Source: Legionella bozemanae (lineage in GTDB: Bacteria > Pseudomonadota > Gammaproteobacteria > Legionellales > Legionellaceae). From it: DNA of 64,000 bases. Where the stretch lies: positions 59,420 through 123,419 of the forward strand of contig NZ_LBAW01000013.1 in assembly GCF_001648595.1 (NCBI RefSeq), read 5' to 3'. Shown piece by piece: positions 54,974 to 63,990 of this stretch; within the stretch, counting starts at the first letter, position 1, and the number at the start of each line of letters is the position of its first letter. Under the pieces are notes generated by a model that was not told where the DNA came from, searched no databases, and saw nothing but the letters and a program-made list of their open reading frames with translations. Made by a program: the position numbers and the translations under genes.

Positions 54974-55078
54974 CTGAAACCTGCCTCAGATGGCAAAGCC
55001 TCACACAAGCCAAGAATCAAAGGGGTTGGCACTCCAAGATTGTATGTGTTTACAGGTAAAATTTGGGGAAGTGAATAA
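54974..55078 (+). other. Orphaned 3' tail of the DUF927 gene after the amber codon
   Basis: The in-frame translation after TAG reads LKPASDGKASHKPRIKGVGT followed by PRLYVFTGKIWGSE and TAA. This is the expected family C-terminus (a GWLKP-type junction and a final Y-V-F segment). Confidence 0.75.
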
Positions 55079-55120
55079 AAATTAATAATGACATTGGTTT
55101 TTTCGTTGAGCACCGAAGGT

Positions 55121-55187
55121 GCGAATAAGGTTTGTGAAGTTTGGTGACCAGCTTGCTGGTTAGCTAACTTCACCTATCTTGCCCTAC
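55121..55187 (+). other. RP4/IncP-like origin of transfer (oriT) with nic site
   Basis: Layout: GCGAATAAGG (55121-55130); arm GTGAAG (55134-55139); 7 bases; ACCAGC (55147-55152); 2 bases; GCTGGT (55155-55160); 7 bases; arm CTTCAC (55168-55173); then CTATCTTG|CCC with the predicted nick between 55181 and 55182. In RP4 the same 6-7-6-2-6-7-6 arrangement precedes CTATCCTG|CCC, and GAATAAGG lies upstream of the first arm. Only the palindrome's inner bases and one base of the nic core differ. The traK homologue follows 200 bases downstream, as in RP4. Confidence 0.9.
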
Positions 55188-55383
55188 ATTTTGAAATTTA
55201 TTTTGATCCGCACTTTGATAATTATTCGTAATTGTTCGTTATAGAGCGATTAATAACGAAAATAATCATGAATAAACGGAAATAAATAATAAATTACCGA
55301 AAGTTACCCAAAAGGTCGAAAATAAATAGAAATAAACAATAAAAATCAAAGGAATGAATAACCAGCAAGATGGAGAGCAGACC
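55188..55383 (+). promoter_or_regulatory. AT-rich TraK-side region of oriT
   Basis: AT-rich leader between nic and traK. It holds iteron-like units (GGAAATAAATAATAAA and GAAATAAACAATAAA) that could be the binding region of the downstream TraK protein, as TraK binds this side of nic in RP4. The traK promoter should also lie here. The longer gap 54974-55383 contains this region, the oriT and the DUF927 tail. Confidence 0.45.
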
Positions 55384-55749
55384 ATGAAAAAATCCTTAAC
55401 AGATAACATAACAGCTTCTAAACTGAATCAACAAAGAACAAACGTCAGAAAACATAAAGTTGAATTCCTGGCTTTACGTGAGGACATTTCTGAAGCATTG
55501 GAAAAAGGATGGTCTATTGCCATTATATGGGAAACACTGAGGGATGAGGGAAGCTTCACGGCAACTTACAATACGTTTAGGCTATACGTATTAAAATACC
55601 TGAGTGGTCAAAAGCCAGGGTATTCGCAAAGGGAAGTCACCGATCAGCAACCAAAAAGATTGGCCGTAAATCAGGACAAAGAGAAAAAGCCAACTGCTAT
55701 GCCTTCATTTACCTTTAATCCAAAACCCAATTTAAAGGAGCTATTATGA
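55384..55749 (+). CDS. traK: TraK-family oriT-binding protein (DUF5338)
   Basis: A 121-aa basic protein. The core EFLALREDISEALEKGWSIA followed by IIWETLRDEGSFTATYNTFR matches the conserved F-x-ALRE...GWS-x-x-x-IW-x-x-L...G pattern of IncP TraK, the relaxosome protein that bends oriT DNA beyond nic. ATG 55384 is preferred over 55354 because GGAG is 9 bases upstream; the ten extra residues are not conserved. Its TGA overlaps a following ATG (ATGA), so a coupled downstream gene once existed; that frame now ends after 13 codons. No traJ, traI or traG is visible in the window. Confidence 0.85.
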   Translation: MKKSLTDNITASKLNQQRTNVRKHKVEFLALREDISEALEKGWSIAIIWETLRDEGSFTATYNTFRLYVLKYLSGQKPGYSQREVTDQQPKRLAVNQDKEKKPTAMPSFTFNPKPNLKELL

Positions 55750-55787
55750 TTGAATGGATTTTTATTGGTGAATATAGTTTCCAATAA
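55746..55787 (+). pseudogene. Truncated gene start coupled to traK
   Basis: ATG overlaps the traK stop codon (ATGA) and gives MIEWIFIGEYSFQ before TAA. The tight coupling is that of an operon; the early end suggests the following transfer gene was deleted or replaced. Confidence 0.35.
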
Positions 55788-56212
55788 GTCCCATATGCCC
55801 CACCCTTATGGCAAAGGGTGGGGACGGCTAAAACCTTGTAGTAACGCACCCGCCCCAGATGTCCCTCTTGTCCCTGTGGATTTTGACAGTATTGTCATGG
55901 CCTCTGTACTTCGTGATTTGATATGTTGAATTACCTTTAGATCATCAGCGAGCGGAGATACTGTTTTGTGAGTAAGAGGTTGGTATAAATCTCCTTTTTG
56001 ATATAAAATCACGCAAATGTCTAATAACCATACAGAGAAACCGCTCAAAAATTCATGTTCACAATGTAAAGTTTAATACTACGTTCTTACGTAACCCTAC
56101 CAATAATAACAAATTAAAAAAGGAGTCTATGTAAGCAAATAAATCTTTGCATGGGTTGCTATTGCCCAAAATTAGCAAAGAGTAAGGCTGTGATTAAAAT
56201 TGAGGAAATACA
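55750..56212. other. Intergenic region between traK and the helicase gene
   Basis: About 460 bases. It contains a perfect 10-base stem CCCCACCCTT/AAGGGTGGGG (55798-55807 and 55814-55823) with a 6-base loop and no T-run. A plus-strand stretch near 55840-55930 (reading NAPAPDVPLVPVDFDSIV then MASVLRDLIC-stop) may be a coding remnant. A strong AAGGAG followed by ATGTAA lies at 56119-56134. The helicase promoter lies near the end. Confidence 0.5.
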
Positions 56213-59200
56213 ATGCAAGATAATAATAATGATATGAATCTCCATGCCTCCAAACTATCATCAACTTTTTCCAGGAGCATGGAAGAAGAGCGTCTATTAT
56301 CTCTTATAGAGTTTGCCCAGCAATCGGCTCGCCTAAAACTTAATCCTGTCAAAGATGTAGTAAAGCATGGTTTGTTTAATCGTTTTGAACATGAGTTATT
56401 TGTTTCACCTGGAGTTCACATTGATATAGCGGAAGATAATGATGAACTGTGGTTAAGAATCGAAAGACTGGTAGAAACCCATCCTCCAGAACCTCAAGCT
56501 CAGCAATTAATACCTTGGCTTGACCTATCAAGAAAAACTGAAACAGCTCCTGTATTAAAAAGAGCTGTAGAGTTTGGCAAAATTGACATAGAAAATGTTA
56601 GGAATGCAGAAACTGATATGGGACAAGAGCAGCCCAAGCTGATGTTGTTGTCAGAATACGAGCATCGAGAAACTATAGAGCGTTTATTTCAAGATTACGT
56701 AAATAACCAATGGAGCATTTGGGCAGAAGAAGAGAAAAAGCGACGCCGTACAGTTAAATTATATTCAGAGCTGTTCACCTTAAAACAGCAATTGGAAGGC
56801 TCGATCGTTGATACTCAAATTGAATTAGTGTGGGGTACCGGGCTTGGTGTATGGAAAACAAATGAATTTAATATTAGATATCCTCTTATCACTCAATCTG
56901 TAGAGGTCTCACTAAATCCAAAAGATATGGCTATAGAAATTAGGCCAAGACGATCTGCTGAGCCACTTTTTGAGCTTGATGTTTATATGTCTATTGATAG
57001 TTTGGGTGTAGCAGATGTTCAGAAAGCTTATAATGATTTGATGTCAAAACAAACCCAAGACTTTTCGCCATTTGAGCGTTTCTCCTATGAGCCCCAACTA
57101 CAACTTGCAGCGACACATCTGGATTCAAAAGGAGTATATTGGCCAACTCAAATTACGAATGAAGATCGTCAAATCCCTGATTCAGGAGAAAACTTAAAAG
57201 TTACTGATACATGGATTTTATTTGCCAGACCGCGCAGCAAAAGCCTTTATATTCAGGATTTGGAAAATTTCAAAAAGCATTTTAATGCTGAAAAAACGGG
57301 TGAGATAGCCAGTGTTATTAAAGAAATGGTGCAAGAGCCAGTCGATGAGCACCGTGAAATAAAGCTTACTAATTTTCGTGGTCTATCCAATCTTGGATAT
57401 ACTTCAAATGAAGGCAATGCAGAGACAGCAAGCGAGTTGTTTTTTCCTCTGCCATTTAATGAAGAACAAGTCAAAATTGTACAAAAATTAGAACATTCAA
57501 ATGGGGTTGTTGTCCAAGGACCTCCAGGAACAGGTAAAACACATACAATTGCTAATATTATTGCCCATTATATGGCGAATGGTAAGCGTGTACTTGTTAC
57601 CTCTATGAAAGAGCCAGCTTTATCTGTGTTGAAAGAAAAGCTTCCTGTAACAATTCAGCCCTTAGCCATTTCTCTTTTAACCAATGAGCAAGACGGAATG
57701 AAGCAGTTTGAGTTTGCTATCTCTAAAATTGCTCAAGAATTACAAACCATTGATCGTACTGCACTTGGATGCGAAATTGAAAATGACGAGCAATTTATTG
57801 ATAAGCTTCATGCAAAATTGGCATGGATAGATCGGTCTATTACCAATTGGGCAAAAAGCAATATTCAACCTATTTATATGGACGGACAAGAAATTCACCC
57901 AGAGGATGCAGCAAAAGAAATCGCTGCAGCAAATGGAGAATTTGATTGGCTTGAGGATCCCATTTCTATCTTAGACGAACATAAGCCGAGATTTGATAAT
58001 ACCGATATTATACAACTCAGAGAAGCAAGGCGTAATTTGCAAGGAGATCTTGATTACTTTGGCAAGTCACTACCTGCATTGGAAGATATCCCCAAATTAA
58101 ACAGTATACTGAACCTTCATCGCGAGTTATTAAAAAACAAAACGCTAAAAGATCAGGTTCTGTCTGCTGATACTTTTCAAATTCCAGACTTAGCAGAAAA
58201 TAGTACTGAAGTAGAAACAATATTAAATGCGTTCTATGAATATAGAACAACAAAAAAGCAATTAGAAACGGCCAACCTATCATGGTTTGGCTCATTGCAA
58301 TCGTATTTAAAAAACGCTGAATCAGCGCCAATCATTCAACTTATTGAAAAAATTGCTGATGAGGTGAACAATTTACAGGCCGAAAAAAATATTTTTTTAG
58401 AAAACCCTGTTGTTATACCAACTGATCTCAAATTAACAGATGAAATTACTCAAGCTGTTGCTAATAAAAGTGAAGGTAAGCACCCTTTTGGAGTCAGTGG
58501 CATATTAACAAAGCGAGCATTAATTAAAAAAATTGATGCTATCCTTATTTTAAATAAGCCAGCCAAGAATCAAGATGAATGGCTGCATATTTATCGTTAT
58601 GTATTACTTTGCAATCATATTGATGAACTCGTTTTACGATGGAATAAAATAGCCACTGAAATGTCTATTTTTTCTCTCATAAATAGTGAGATGATTAACC
58701 CTCTTCAACACGTTAGAGCTGAATTAGATTTTTATTTTGCTGTCAAAAAATACATTAGACTGGAAGTTGAAATTAAAAATTATTCAAGTTCAATTTTGTC
58801 ATCATGGCCTTATTTAAATGAGCTGTTTGAGGTTGATACTCATATTCATGAGTTAATTGAGTTGCTTGAAAAAAATCTTAATTTTTATCACTCCTCAAAA
58901 GCTTGGTCTGATAGAGAAACGATATTAAACAGTTTATCAAGCTTTAATGGGCGGATTTCTGAAGCAATCAAAATATTTTTTTCTGAAACTGTGGGCAATC
59001 CATCCATCAGTGATATGGAAATACAAAATCAATCAACTCAATTGATAGAGGAATTGAGGCGCATTCATGGGTTAAAACCAGCTTTAGATGATGTGTATTC
59101 TATATGCGATTTAATTCATCAATCTGGTGCTACCCTATGGGCACAAAAACTTAAAGAGACTCCGTTGGAAAGTACGGTGGATTCTTTATTGCCTGATGAT

Positions 59201-60835
59201 TGGAGCCAAGCATGGCGGCTTCGTCGTTTGGCCAACTATTTTTATTCAATGAGTCATTTTGATGAGTTTAAAAAATTAACCACTCAGCGCTATGAATATG
59301 AAAAACAATTGGCAAAAACCTATCAAGATGTGGTTGCTAAACGCACTTGGCTGCAATTAGCAAAAAATGCGACGCCCGACATTCGAGCAGCATTACAAGC
59401 CTTTCAATCTGCTATTTCAAGAATAGGTAGAGGAACAGGTAAAAGAGCCATTCGTTATAGACGCGATGCTAAAAATGCGGCTGCACTTACCAATAAAGCA
59501 ATACCGTGCTGGATTATGCCTCATTATAGAATTTCTGAGTCATTGCCTCCTGAATTTGGATGCTTTGATTTAGTCATTATTGATGAAGCCTCACAATCAG
59601 ATTTAAGTGCCCTACCAGCCATGTTACGCGCCAATAAATTGTTGGTTGTTGGTGATGATAAGCAGGTTTCGCCTGATGGTGTTGGTCTGGAAGAAGAAAA
59701 GATCAATAATTTGATGGCTCAATATTTAGCCAATCAAGTAGCCATATATAGACAAGCAATGTCTCCTGAGCGCTCTATTTATGATTTATGTAAAGTTGTA
59801 TTTGCTGATTCACACATTATGCTGCGCGAGCATTTTCGCTGTGTTACGCCAATTATTGAGTACTCCAAGAGAGAATTTTATAACCATGAACTAAAGCCCC
59901 TGAGATTGCCAAGCAAATCAGAACGTCTGGATCCTCCTCTAATCGACGTAATTATTGAAGATGGCTTTCGTATAAATAAAGAAAATAATGCTGAAGCAAA
60001 GTTTATTGTCGAGGAAATCAATAATATTTGTAATGACCCTGCTATGGCCAATCGGACAATTGGCGTTGTTTCTTTGCTAGGCAATGAACAAGCAAGAAAA
60101 ATATGGGAAATGATTCAGCAAGAGATTACGCCAGATAAAATAACTAATCATAAAATTACTTGCGGTGATGCCCTTACATTTCAAGGTAAAGAGCGGGACA
60201 TCATGTTTTTATCAATGGTAGCGACTCCAGATAATGTGAAAGCGGATTCACGAGAAGCCTCTGCGCAGCGATTTAATGTTGCTGCCTCAAGAGCACGAGA
60301 TCGCATGTATTTAGTAAGAAGTGTTGAGTTAGATAATCTAAGCCACAAAGACAGCTTAAGACGCAGTTTAATTGAGCATTTCAGCTCACCCTTTGCCCAA
60401 GATGAAATAAAGGTAAAAAACCTTAGAGAACTCTGTGAGTCAGGTTTTGAATTGGAAATTTATGATCTATTAACTGAGCGTGGTTACAGAGTTATTCCTC
60501 AAGTCAAAGTAGGAAACTACCGTCTGGATATGGTTGTAGAGGGACATAATGATGCTCGCTTGGCTATTGAGTGCGATGGGGATCGTTATCATGATGCTTC
60601 AAAATGGGAAGACGATATGAAAAGGCAAAGAATTCTTGAACGTGCAGGGTGGAAATTCTGGAGATGTTTTGCTTCTACGTTTGTTATGAATCGTAAAAAT
60701 GTAATAGAGGATTTAATAAGCACATTAACATCTCATGGTGTAGAGGCTATTGGATTTGATGGGATAATAAATAGTATTCATTGTGAACAAAGAAAAATAA
60801 AAAATATAGCTGTTTCAGAAGCTTGCACTGAATAG
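56213..60835 (+). CDS. Large SF1 helicase with C-terminal Vsr/MTES_1575-type nuclease, putative defence protein
   Basis: A 1540-aa protein. Residues 1-430 are a large N-terminal region. Walker A GPPGTGKTHTIANII is at about 437-451, Walker B VIIDEASQSDLSALP at about 1121-1135, GDDKQVSPDGVG near 1147, QGKERDIMFLSMV near 1323 and VAASRARDRMYLV near 1355: the Upf1/Dna2-like SF1 order. The C-terminus (about 1400-1530) has YRLDMVVEG, LAIECDGDRYH and RQRILERAGWKFWRCFAS, the fold of REase_MTES_1575/Vsr-like nucleases. Known: helicase-Vsr fusions with a DUF4011-like N-terminus (Hhe-type) were reported as anti-phage systems. A defence role is inferred. GAGGAAA lies 5 bases before the ATG. Confidence 0.88.
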   Translation: MQDNNNDMNLHASKLSSTFSRSMEEERLLSLIEFAQQSARLKLNPVKDVVKHGLFNRFEHELFVSPGVHIDIAEDNDELWLRIERLVETHPPEPQAQQLIPWLDLSRKTETAPVLKRAVEFGKIDIENVRNAETDMGQEQPKLMLLSEYEHRETIERLFQDYVNNQWSIWAEEEKKRRRTVKLYSELFTLKQQLEGSIVDTQIELVWGTGLGVWKTNEFNIRYPLITQSVEVSLNPKDMAIEIRPRRSAEPLFELDVYMSIDSLGVADVQKAYNDLMSKQTQDFSPFERFSYEPQLQLAATHLDSKGVYWPTQITNEDRQIPDSGENLKVTDTWILFARPRSKSLYIQDLENFKKHFNAEKTGEIASVIKEMVQEPVDEHREIKLTNFRGLSNLGYTSNEGNAETASELFFPLPFNEEQVKIVQKLEHSNGVVVQGPPGTGKTHTIANIIAHYMANGKRVLVTSMKEPALSVLKEKLPVTIQPLAISLLTNEQDGMKQFEFAISKIAQELQTIDRTALGCEIENDEQFIDKLHAKLAWIDRSITNWAKSNIQPIYMDGQEIHPEDAAKEIAAANGEFDWLEDPISILDEHKPRFDNTDIIQLREARRNLQGDLDYFGKSLPALEDIPKLNSILNLHRELLKNKTLKDQVLSADTFQIPDLAENSTEVETILNAFYEYRTTKKQLETANLSWFGSLQSYLKNAESAPIIQLIEKIADEVNNLQAEKNIFLENPVVIPTDLKLTDEITQAVANKSEGKHPFGVSGILTKRALIKKIDAILILNKPAKNQDEWLHIYRYVLLCNHIDELVLRWNKIATEMSIFSLINSEMINPLQHVRAELDFYFAVKKYIRLEVEIKNYSSSILSSWPYLNELFEVDTHIHELIELLEKNLNFYHSSKAWSDRETILNSLSSFNGRISEAIKIFFSETVGNPSISDMEIQNQSTQLIEELRRIHGLKPALDDVYSICDLIHQSGATLWAQKLKETPLESTVDSLLPDDWSQAWRLRRLANYFYSMSHFDEFKKLTTQRYEYEKQLAKTYQDVVAKRTWLQLAKNATPDIRAALQAFQSAISRIGRGTGKRAIRYRRDAKNAAALTNKAIPCWIMPHYRISESLPPEFGCFDLVIIDEASQSDLSALPAMLRANKLLVVGDDKQVSPDGVGLEEEKINNLMAQYLANQVAIYRQAMSPERSIYDLCKVVFADSHIMLREHFRCVTPIIEYSKREFYNHELKPLRLPSKSERLDPPLIDVIIEDGFRINKENNAEAKFIVEEINNICNDPAMANRTIGVVSLLGNEQARKIWEMIQQEITPDKITNHKITCGDALTFQGKERDIMFLSMVATPDNVKADSREASAQRFNVAASRARDRMYLVRSVELDNLSHKDSLRRSLIEHFSSPFAQDEIKVKNLRELCESGFELEIYDLLTERGYRVIPQVKVGNYRLDMVVEGHNDARLAIECDGDRYHDASKWEDDMKRQRILERAGWKFWRCFASTFVMNRKNVIEDLISTLTSHGVEAIGFDGIINSIHCEQRKIKNIAVSEACTE

Positions 60836-60912
60836 GTAGCTATGCATATTTAAAATAAAAATAATAAATATCAGGGAGGTGTTATTCAATATATTAATTT
60901 GAGGTTTAAAAA

Positions 60913-61824
60913 ATGAAAAAATATTTAGCTATTTTGGTTGTTTTAAAAGAGCTTTTAGAAATTATTACGCTACCATTTCTTAAAATTAAGGTCTTTATCT
61001 TAGAGGCGAAGCTTAAAAAAGCGGAAAAAAATATTCTGCAGCATAATAGAGAATTAGAAGCTGAATATGGCACATCAGATCCACAAGAATTATCAGTATT
61101 ACTAGCACAACACGAAGCCGAACTAAGTGAATTACAAGTAAAGCTTGAAAAAGCAGAACAAGTAGTAGAGCATCATGATAAAAAATTGGAAATAGCTAAC
61201 AAGACATATGAAGATCAATATATCTCATACTCACAGTACTTATCATCATTATTAGAACAACTTAGCGCAGTGGGGAACGAAAAAGCTAATTTGGAAGAAA
61301 GTCATGGGATATTGGCGATGGAGTTTTTTGATCAATATAGAGAAAACTTAGATATGATTGAGGATACATCATTGAAATCCGTATATGAAGAATTAAGTCC
61401 AGAGGAAAGGGCTTTTTGGAAGAAAAGATGTAATGATCTTCAATTGCTTTCTGATAAAACGTTGGCTATTTTAAAAAAAATTTCTTCGCCTGAAGCGTTG
61501 CATTCCCTTGAAACTGCAAATGCAAATTGGAATAAAACAATAGCGCCATTAATCAAAAACAAATTACATGCAAAAATAAAATTTGAAGGGAAAATACCCC
61601 CAAATATGTTGGACGAATTGCGCTCAAATGAGCCTGGTAATGAATTGCTAAGAGAAATAGTCAAAAATAATCCTGATCTTTTAAAGGATTGTATAAATCA
61701 ACAGTATGGCAACAATCTATCCGATCTTGTCACTTGTGACACATATATTCAACAATATTTGGATAAAATGCCTGAAGACTTTCAAGTAGCGTTAAAGAAT
61801 TACCGTGAAGCATTAATGTCTTGA
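60913..61824 (+). CDS. Coiled-coil protein next to the helicase-nuclease
   Basis: A 303-aa protein. The N-terminal 25 residues (YLAILVVLKELLEIITLPFL) are hydrophobic and could be a membrane anchor. A long coiled coil follows to about residue 150 (for example KLEKAEQVVEHHDKKLEIAN), then a helical C-terminal domain with LSPEERAFWKKRCNDLQLLS. No family is recognised. It starts 77 bases after the helicase stop with GAGG upstream, so it may be a partner of the helicase. Codon use is AT-rich, like its neighbours. Confidence 0.75.
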   Translation: MKKYLAILVVLKELLEIITLPFLKIKVFILEAKLKKAEKNILQHNRELEAEYGTSDPQELSVLLAQHEAELSELQVKLEKAEQVVEHHDKKLEIANKTYEDQYISYSQYLSSLLEQLSAVGNEKANLEESHGILAMEFFDQYRENLDMIEDTSLKSVYEELSPEERAFWKKRCNDLQLLSDKTLAILKKISSPEALHSLETANANWNKTIAPLIKNKLHAKIKFEGKIPPNMLDELRSNEPGNELLREIVKNNPDLLKDCINQQYGNNLSDLVTCDTYIQQYLDKMPEDFQVALKNYREALMS

Positions 61825-62023
61825 AAAATCAGTGAACTTACCATGAGAGTATAATAATAGATGTCATATTATGTGTATTAGTTTCGATTTAATCAAAAGT
61901 GACACTAATGAATATGCAAAAAGCGCGATAATTTTCTAATTCGACAAGTAAGCTTAATTGAAACGTGATATTTGTGACAAAAGTGATGCTTCATAAAACA
62001 TTTTTATTTTTGAGGATGCTCCT

Positions 62024-63180
62024 TTAAACCATCAGCTCTTTAAAGCTTTCTGACTCGATTAGGCCACAACAGTTCCAAACAGAATCAAATAATGGCTTTA
62101 ATAATTGTTTAACATCTATATCAAAAGACTCTACTATTTCCGACGATAATTGGATGATATTCCTATCAAATTTATGATATCGCCCCTTGTGGTCTGAAAA
62201 ATGATAATGTTGGATATTAAGGTAGCTAATAAAAATAATTAGCGGCGTTTGGTAATTAAGTTGTTTCAATATGGCAAAAAACCTCTGCACATCGTCTAAC
62301 AATATTTCTTCACTATAACGTGCGGGGAAAATACAAGGAAAATTTTCATCGAATTCTGGTCTTGCACGAAACACAGTTAGTGATTCCATTATTCCATTAC
62401 GAAATAAAAGATCATATCTGTCATTTGCGTGCAGTGTCGTGGGCTTGTTCCGATTAGCCCTTCAAGCACAATTCTTGGCTGCCATGCGGTGTATTTAAAT
62501 TTGTTTGGCCTTAAAAGATTGGCTGCTTGATTAAGTTCAGCAATGCTATTTTGATGACCGTTCGTATAAGCTGATAATGGAATAATGTGTAAAACTAAGT
62601 TTGCACCGACCTCCATCGGCACTATAGTATTTCTTGCTTCTATTTCAATAAGCCTTTTAGCAACAAATTCTCTGATTTTATCCACAAGATTTGAGGAAAG
62701 ATTAAAGAAATTCCTTATTTCAGTAATGTCCATAGGATATGATTCTGCTGAGTTACGCCCATAAAAACAATTAGTTTTTGTTTCTCTGTGAGGACCGTAC
62801 CAGCTTTTTTTAACCTTAATGATCACAACGTAGTTATCATTTTTTTCAAGCTTATGTACAGCAATATCAGTCCCAGTAATTTGTGGCTCAGTCCGTCCAC
62901 GGATCAGGCTTTCCAATCGTAATTTAGTCTTATCTGGGTCGTCTAATGGAATGCCTACTAATTGAATGGTTTGGTTGTTTTCCTGAATACCATAAATAAT
63001 ATAGCCATCATTTGAATTGGCGAAAGCGCAAAGAGGTTTTAAGAAGGCTGTTATTATTTGCTCTTTGTCTAGAGGAAGCTCGCGCTTATATTCCAATTGT
63101 CTATTTTCAATAACATTGTTTTGCTCTAATTGCTCAATCTCTTCTAAAATTTCAATTGTATGTATTGAGTGTTTAAACAT
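62024..63180 (-). pseudogene. AlbA_2/Schlafen-type ATP-binding protein gene, interrupted by a frameshift
   Basis: Two overlapping reading frames, 62389-63180 (263 aa) and 62024-62389 (121 aa), form one AlbA_2-domain protein. The first has LEYKRELPLDKEQIITAFLK, AFANSNDGYIIYGIQEN and PMDITEIRNFF, the AlbA_2 signature. Near 62440-62460 the frame must shift by one base to continue as ANDRYDLLFRNGIMESLTVF, the family's expected continuation. Known AlbA_2 proteins include regulators and anti-phage or tRNA-cleaving Schlafen-like proteins. It is a probable pseudogene unless the shift is a sequencing error. The first part starts 12 bases after the stop of the upstream 228-aa gene, so both belong to one transcript. 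Confidence 0.75.
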
Positions 63181-63192
63181 TAGTGGCTCTAT

Positions 63193-63879
63193 TCATTCGG
63201 AGACAAATTCTATAAATTGATCGCCCAGTTGAGTTGACCTTTTCTCTATACCGCCTTGGCTCGTCATTGAAACTTGCAATAACTCCTTGTTACTACTTAA
63301 AAACCCTTTGTTATATAAGTCAGTCCAAATATAATCTACAAAGCTTTTATTACTGCTTAACTCAGGAAACGCGCTTTCTAAGGTGCTGCGCACACTACCG
63401 ACCATTCCAACTCCAGGAAGACCTTGTCCTACATTTTGGAACCATTTTGAAGGATTGGTAAATAGCATAAGAATTTTTATATGCCAAATAGTAAACGTAT
63501 CAATACAATTTAAAAAAGTTTGTTGCAAGGAGAGTTCTGGAGCATTATTTTCAGCGGAATGAATGATTGCATTTTTTAGCATGTTTCTTTTTTCTTCTTG
63601 ATGGTGCTTTAGTCCCATCGGAATGGCCTGAAGTAGAATATCAATAAAATCTTCGTTATTTTTTAATTCCTCAAGGTTGATCCCATTTGATTCAATTTTC
63701 ATTAATGCATCAGTTATTGCTTCCTGCCATTCTTCTGAGCGTTTCTGATATGGTATTTTAACAAAGCTAAAAAGCAGCTCTGTTGCAATAGCTCCTCCTG
63801 GAACTGCTGAATCAATACCAGCTTTGATGACTTTAGATACTTTATCAACTAGATTTTCTTTTGGTGGAGTTATCGACAT
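63193..63879 (-). CDS. Hypothetical 228-aa helical protein in the defence cluster
   Basis: Not recognised. It is mainly helical, with an N-terminal hydrophobic AVPGGAIATELLFSFVKIPY segment followed by KRSEEWQEAITDALMKIE, a central TFTIWHIKILMLFTNP segment, and a C-terminal winged-helix-like FVDYIWTDLYNKGFLSSNKE with a following basic strand. Such proteins occur beside phage-defence genes and may sense infection; this is inference. It precedes the AlbA_2 gene by 12 bases. Confidence 0.7.
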   Translation of the reverse strand: MSITPPKENLVDKVSKVIKAGIDSAVPGGAIATELLFSFVKIPYQKRSEEWQEAITDALMKIESNGINLEELKNNEDFIDILLQAIPMGLKHHQEEKRNMLKNAIIHSAENNAPELSLQQTFLNCIDTFTIWHIKILMLFTNPSKWFQNVGQGLPGVGMVGSVRSTLESAFPELSSNKSFVDYIWTDLYNKGFLSSNKELLQVSMTSQGGIEKRSTQLGDQFIEFVSE

Positions 63880-63972
63880 ACGTTTTTTCTCTATAATATC
63901 GGTTTTATTACAAGAAACAGGATGCTTGGAGGAATTATGGGCTCTACCCCAAATAAGGGGGCACTTTAATCA

Positions 63973-63990
63973 AGTTAGTCTAGACTAACT
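63973..63990. promoter_or_regulatory. 18-base perfect palindrome, possible operator
   Basis: AGTTAGTCTAGACTAACT is perfectly self-complementary and lies about 95 bases upstream of the 228-aa gene (minus strand) and next to whatever begins beyond the window. It could bind a dimeric repressor, or be a terminator or part of a repeat. Confidence 0.45.

Noticed and set aside
54970..55173. Minus-strand frame across the oriT
   Set aside because: It is the antisense of the DUF927 tail and the oriT palindrome; both have better explanations.
55806..56048. Minus-strand 80-codon frame after traK
   Set aside because: Covers the GC-rich hairpin, begins without a ribosome binding site, and has no recognisable protein pattern. 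The plus strand of the same stretch looks equally like a remnant.
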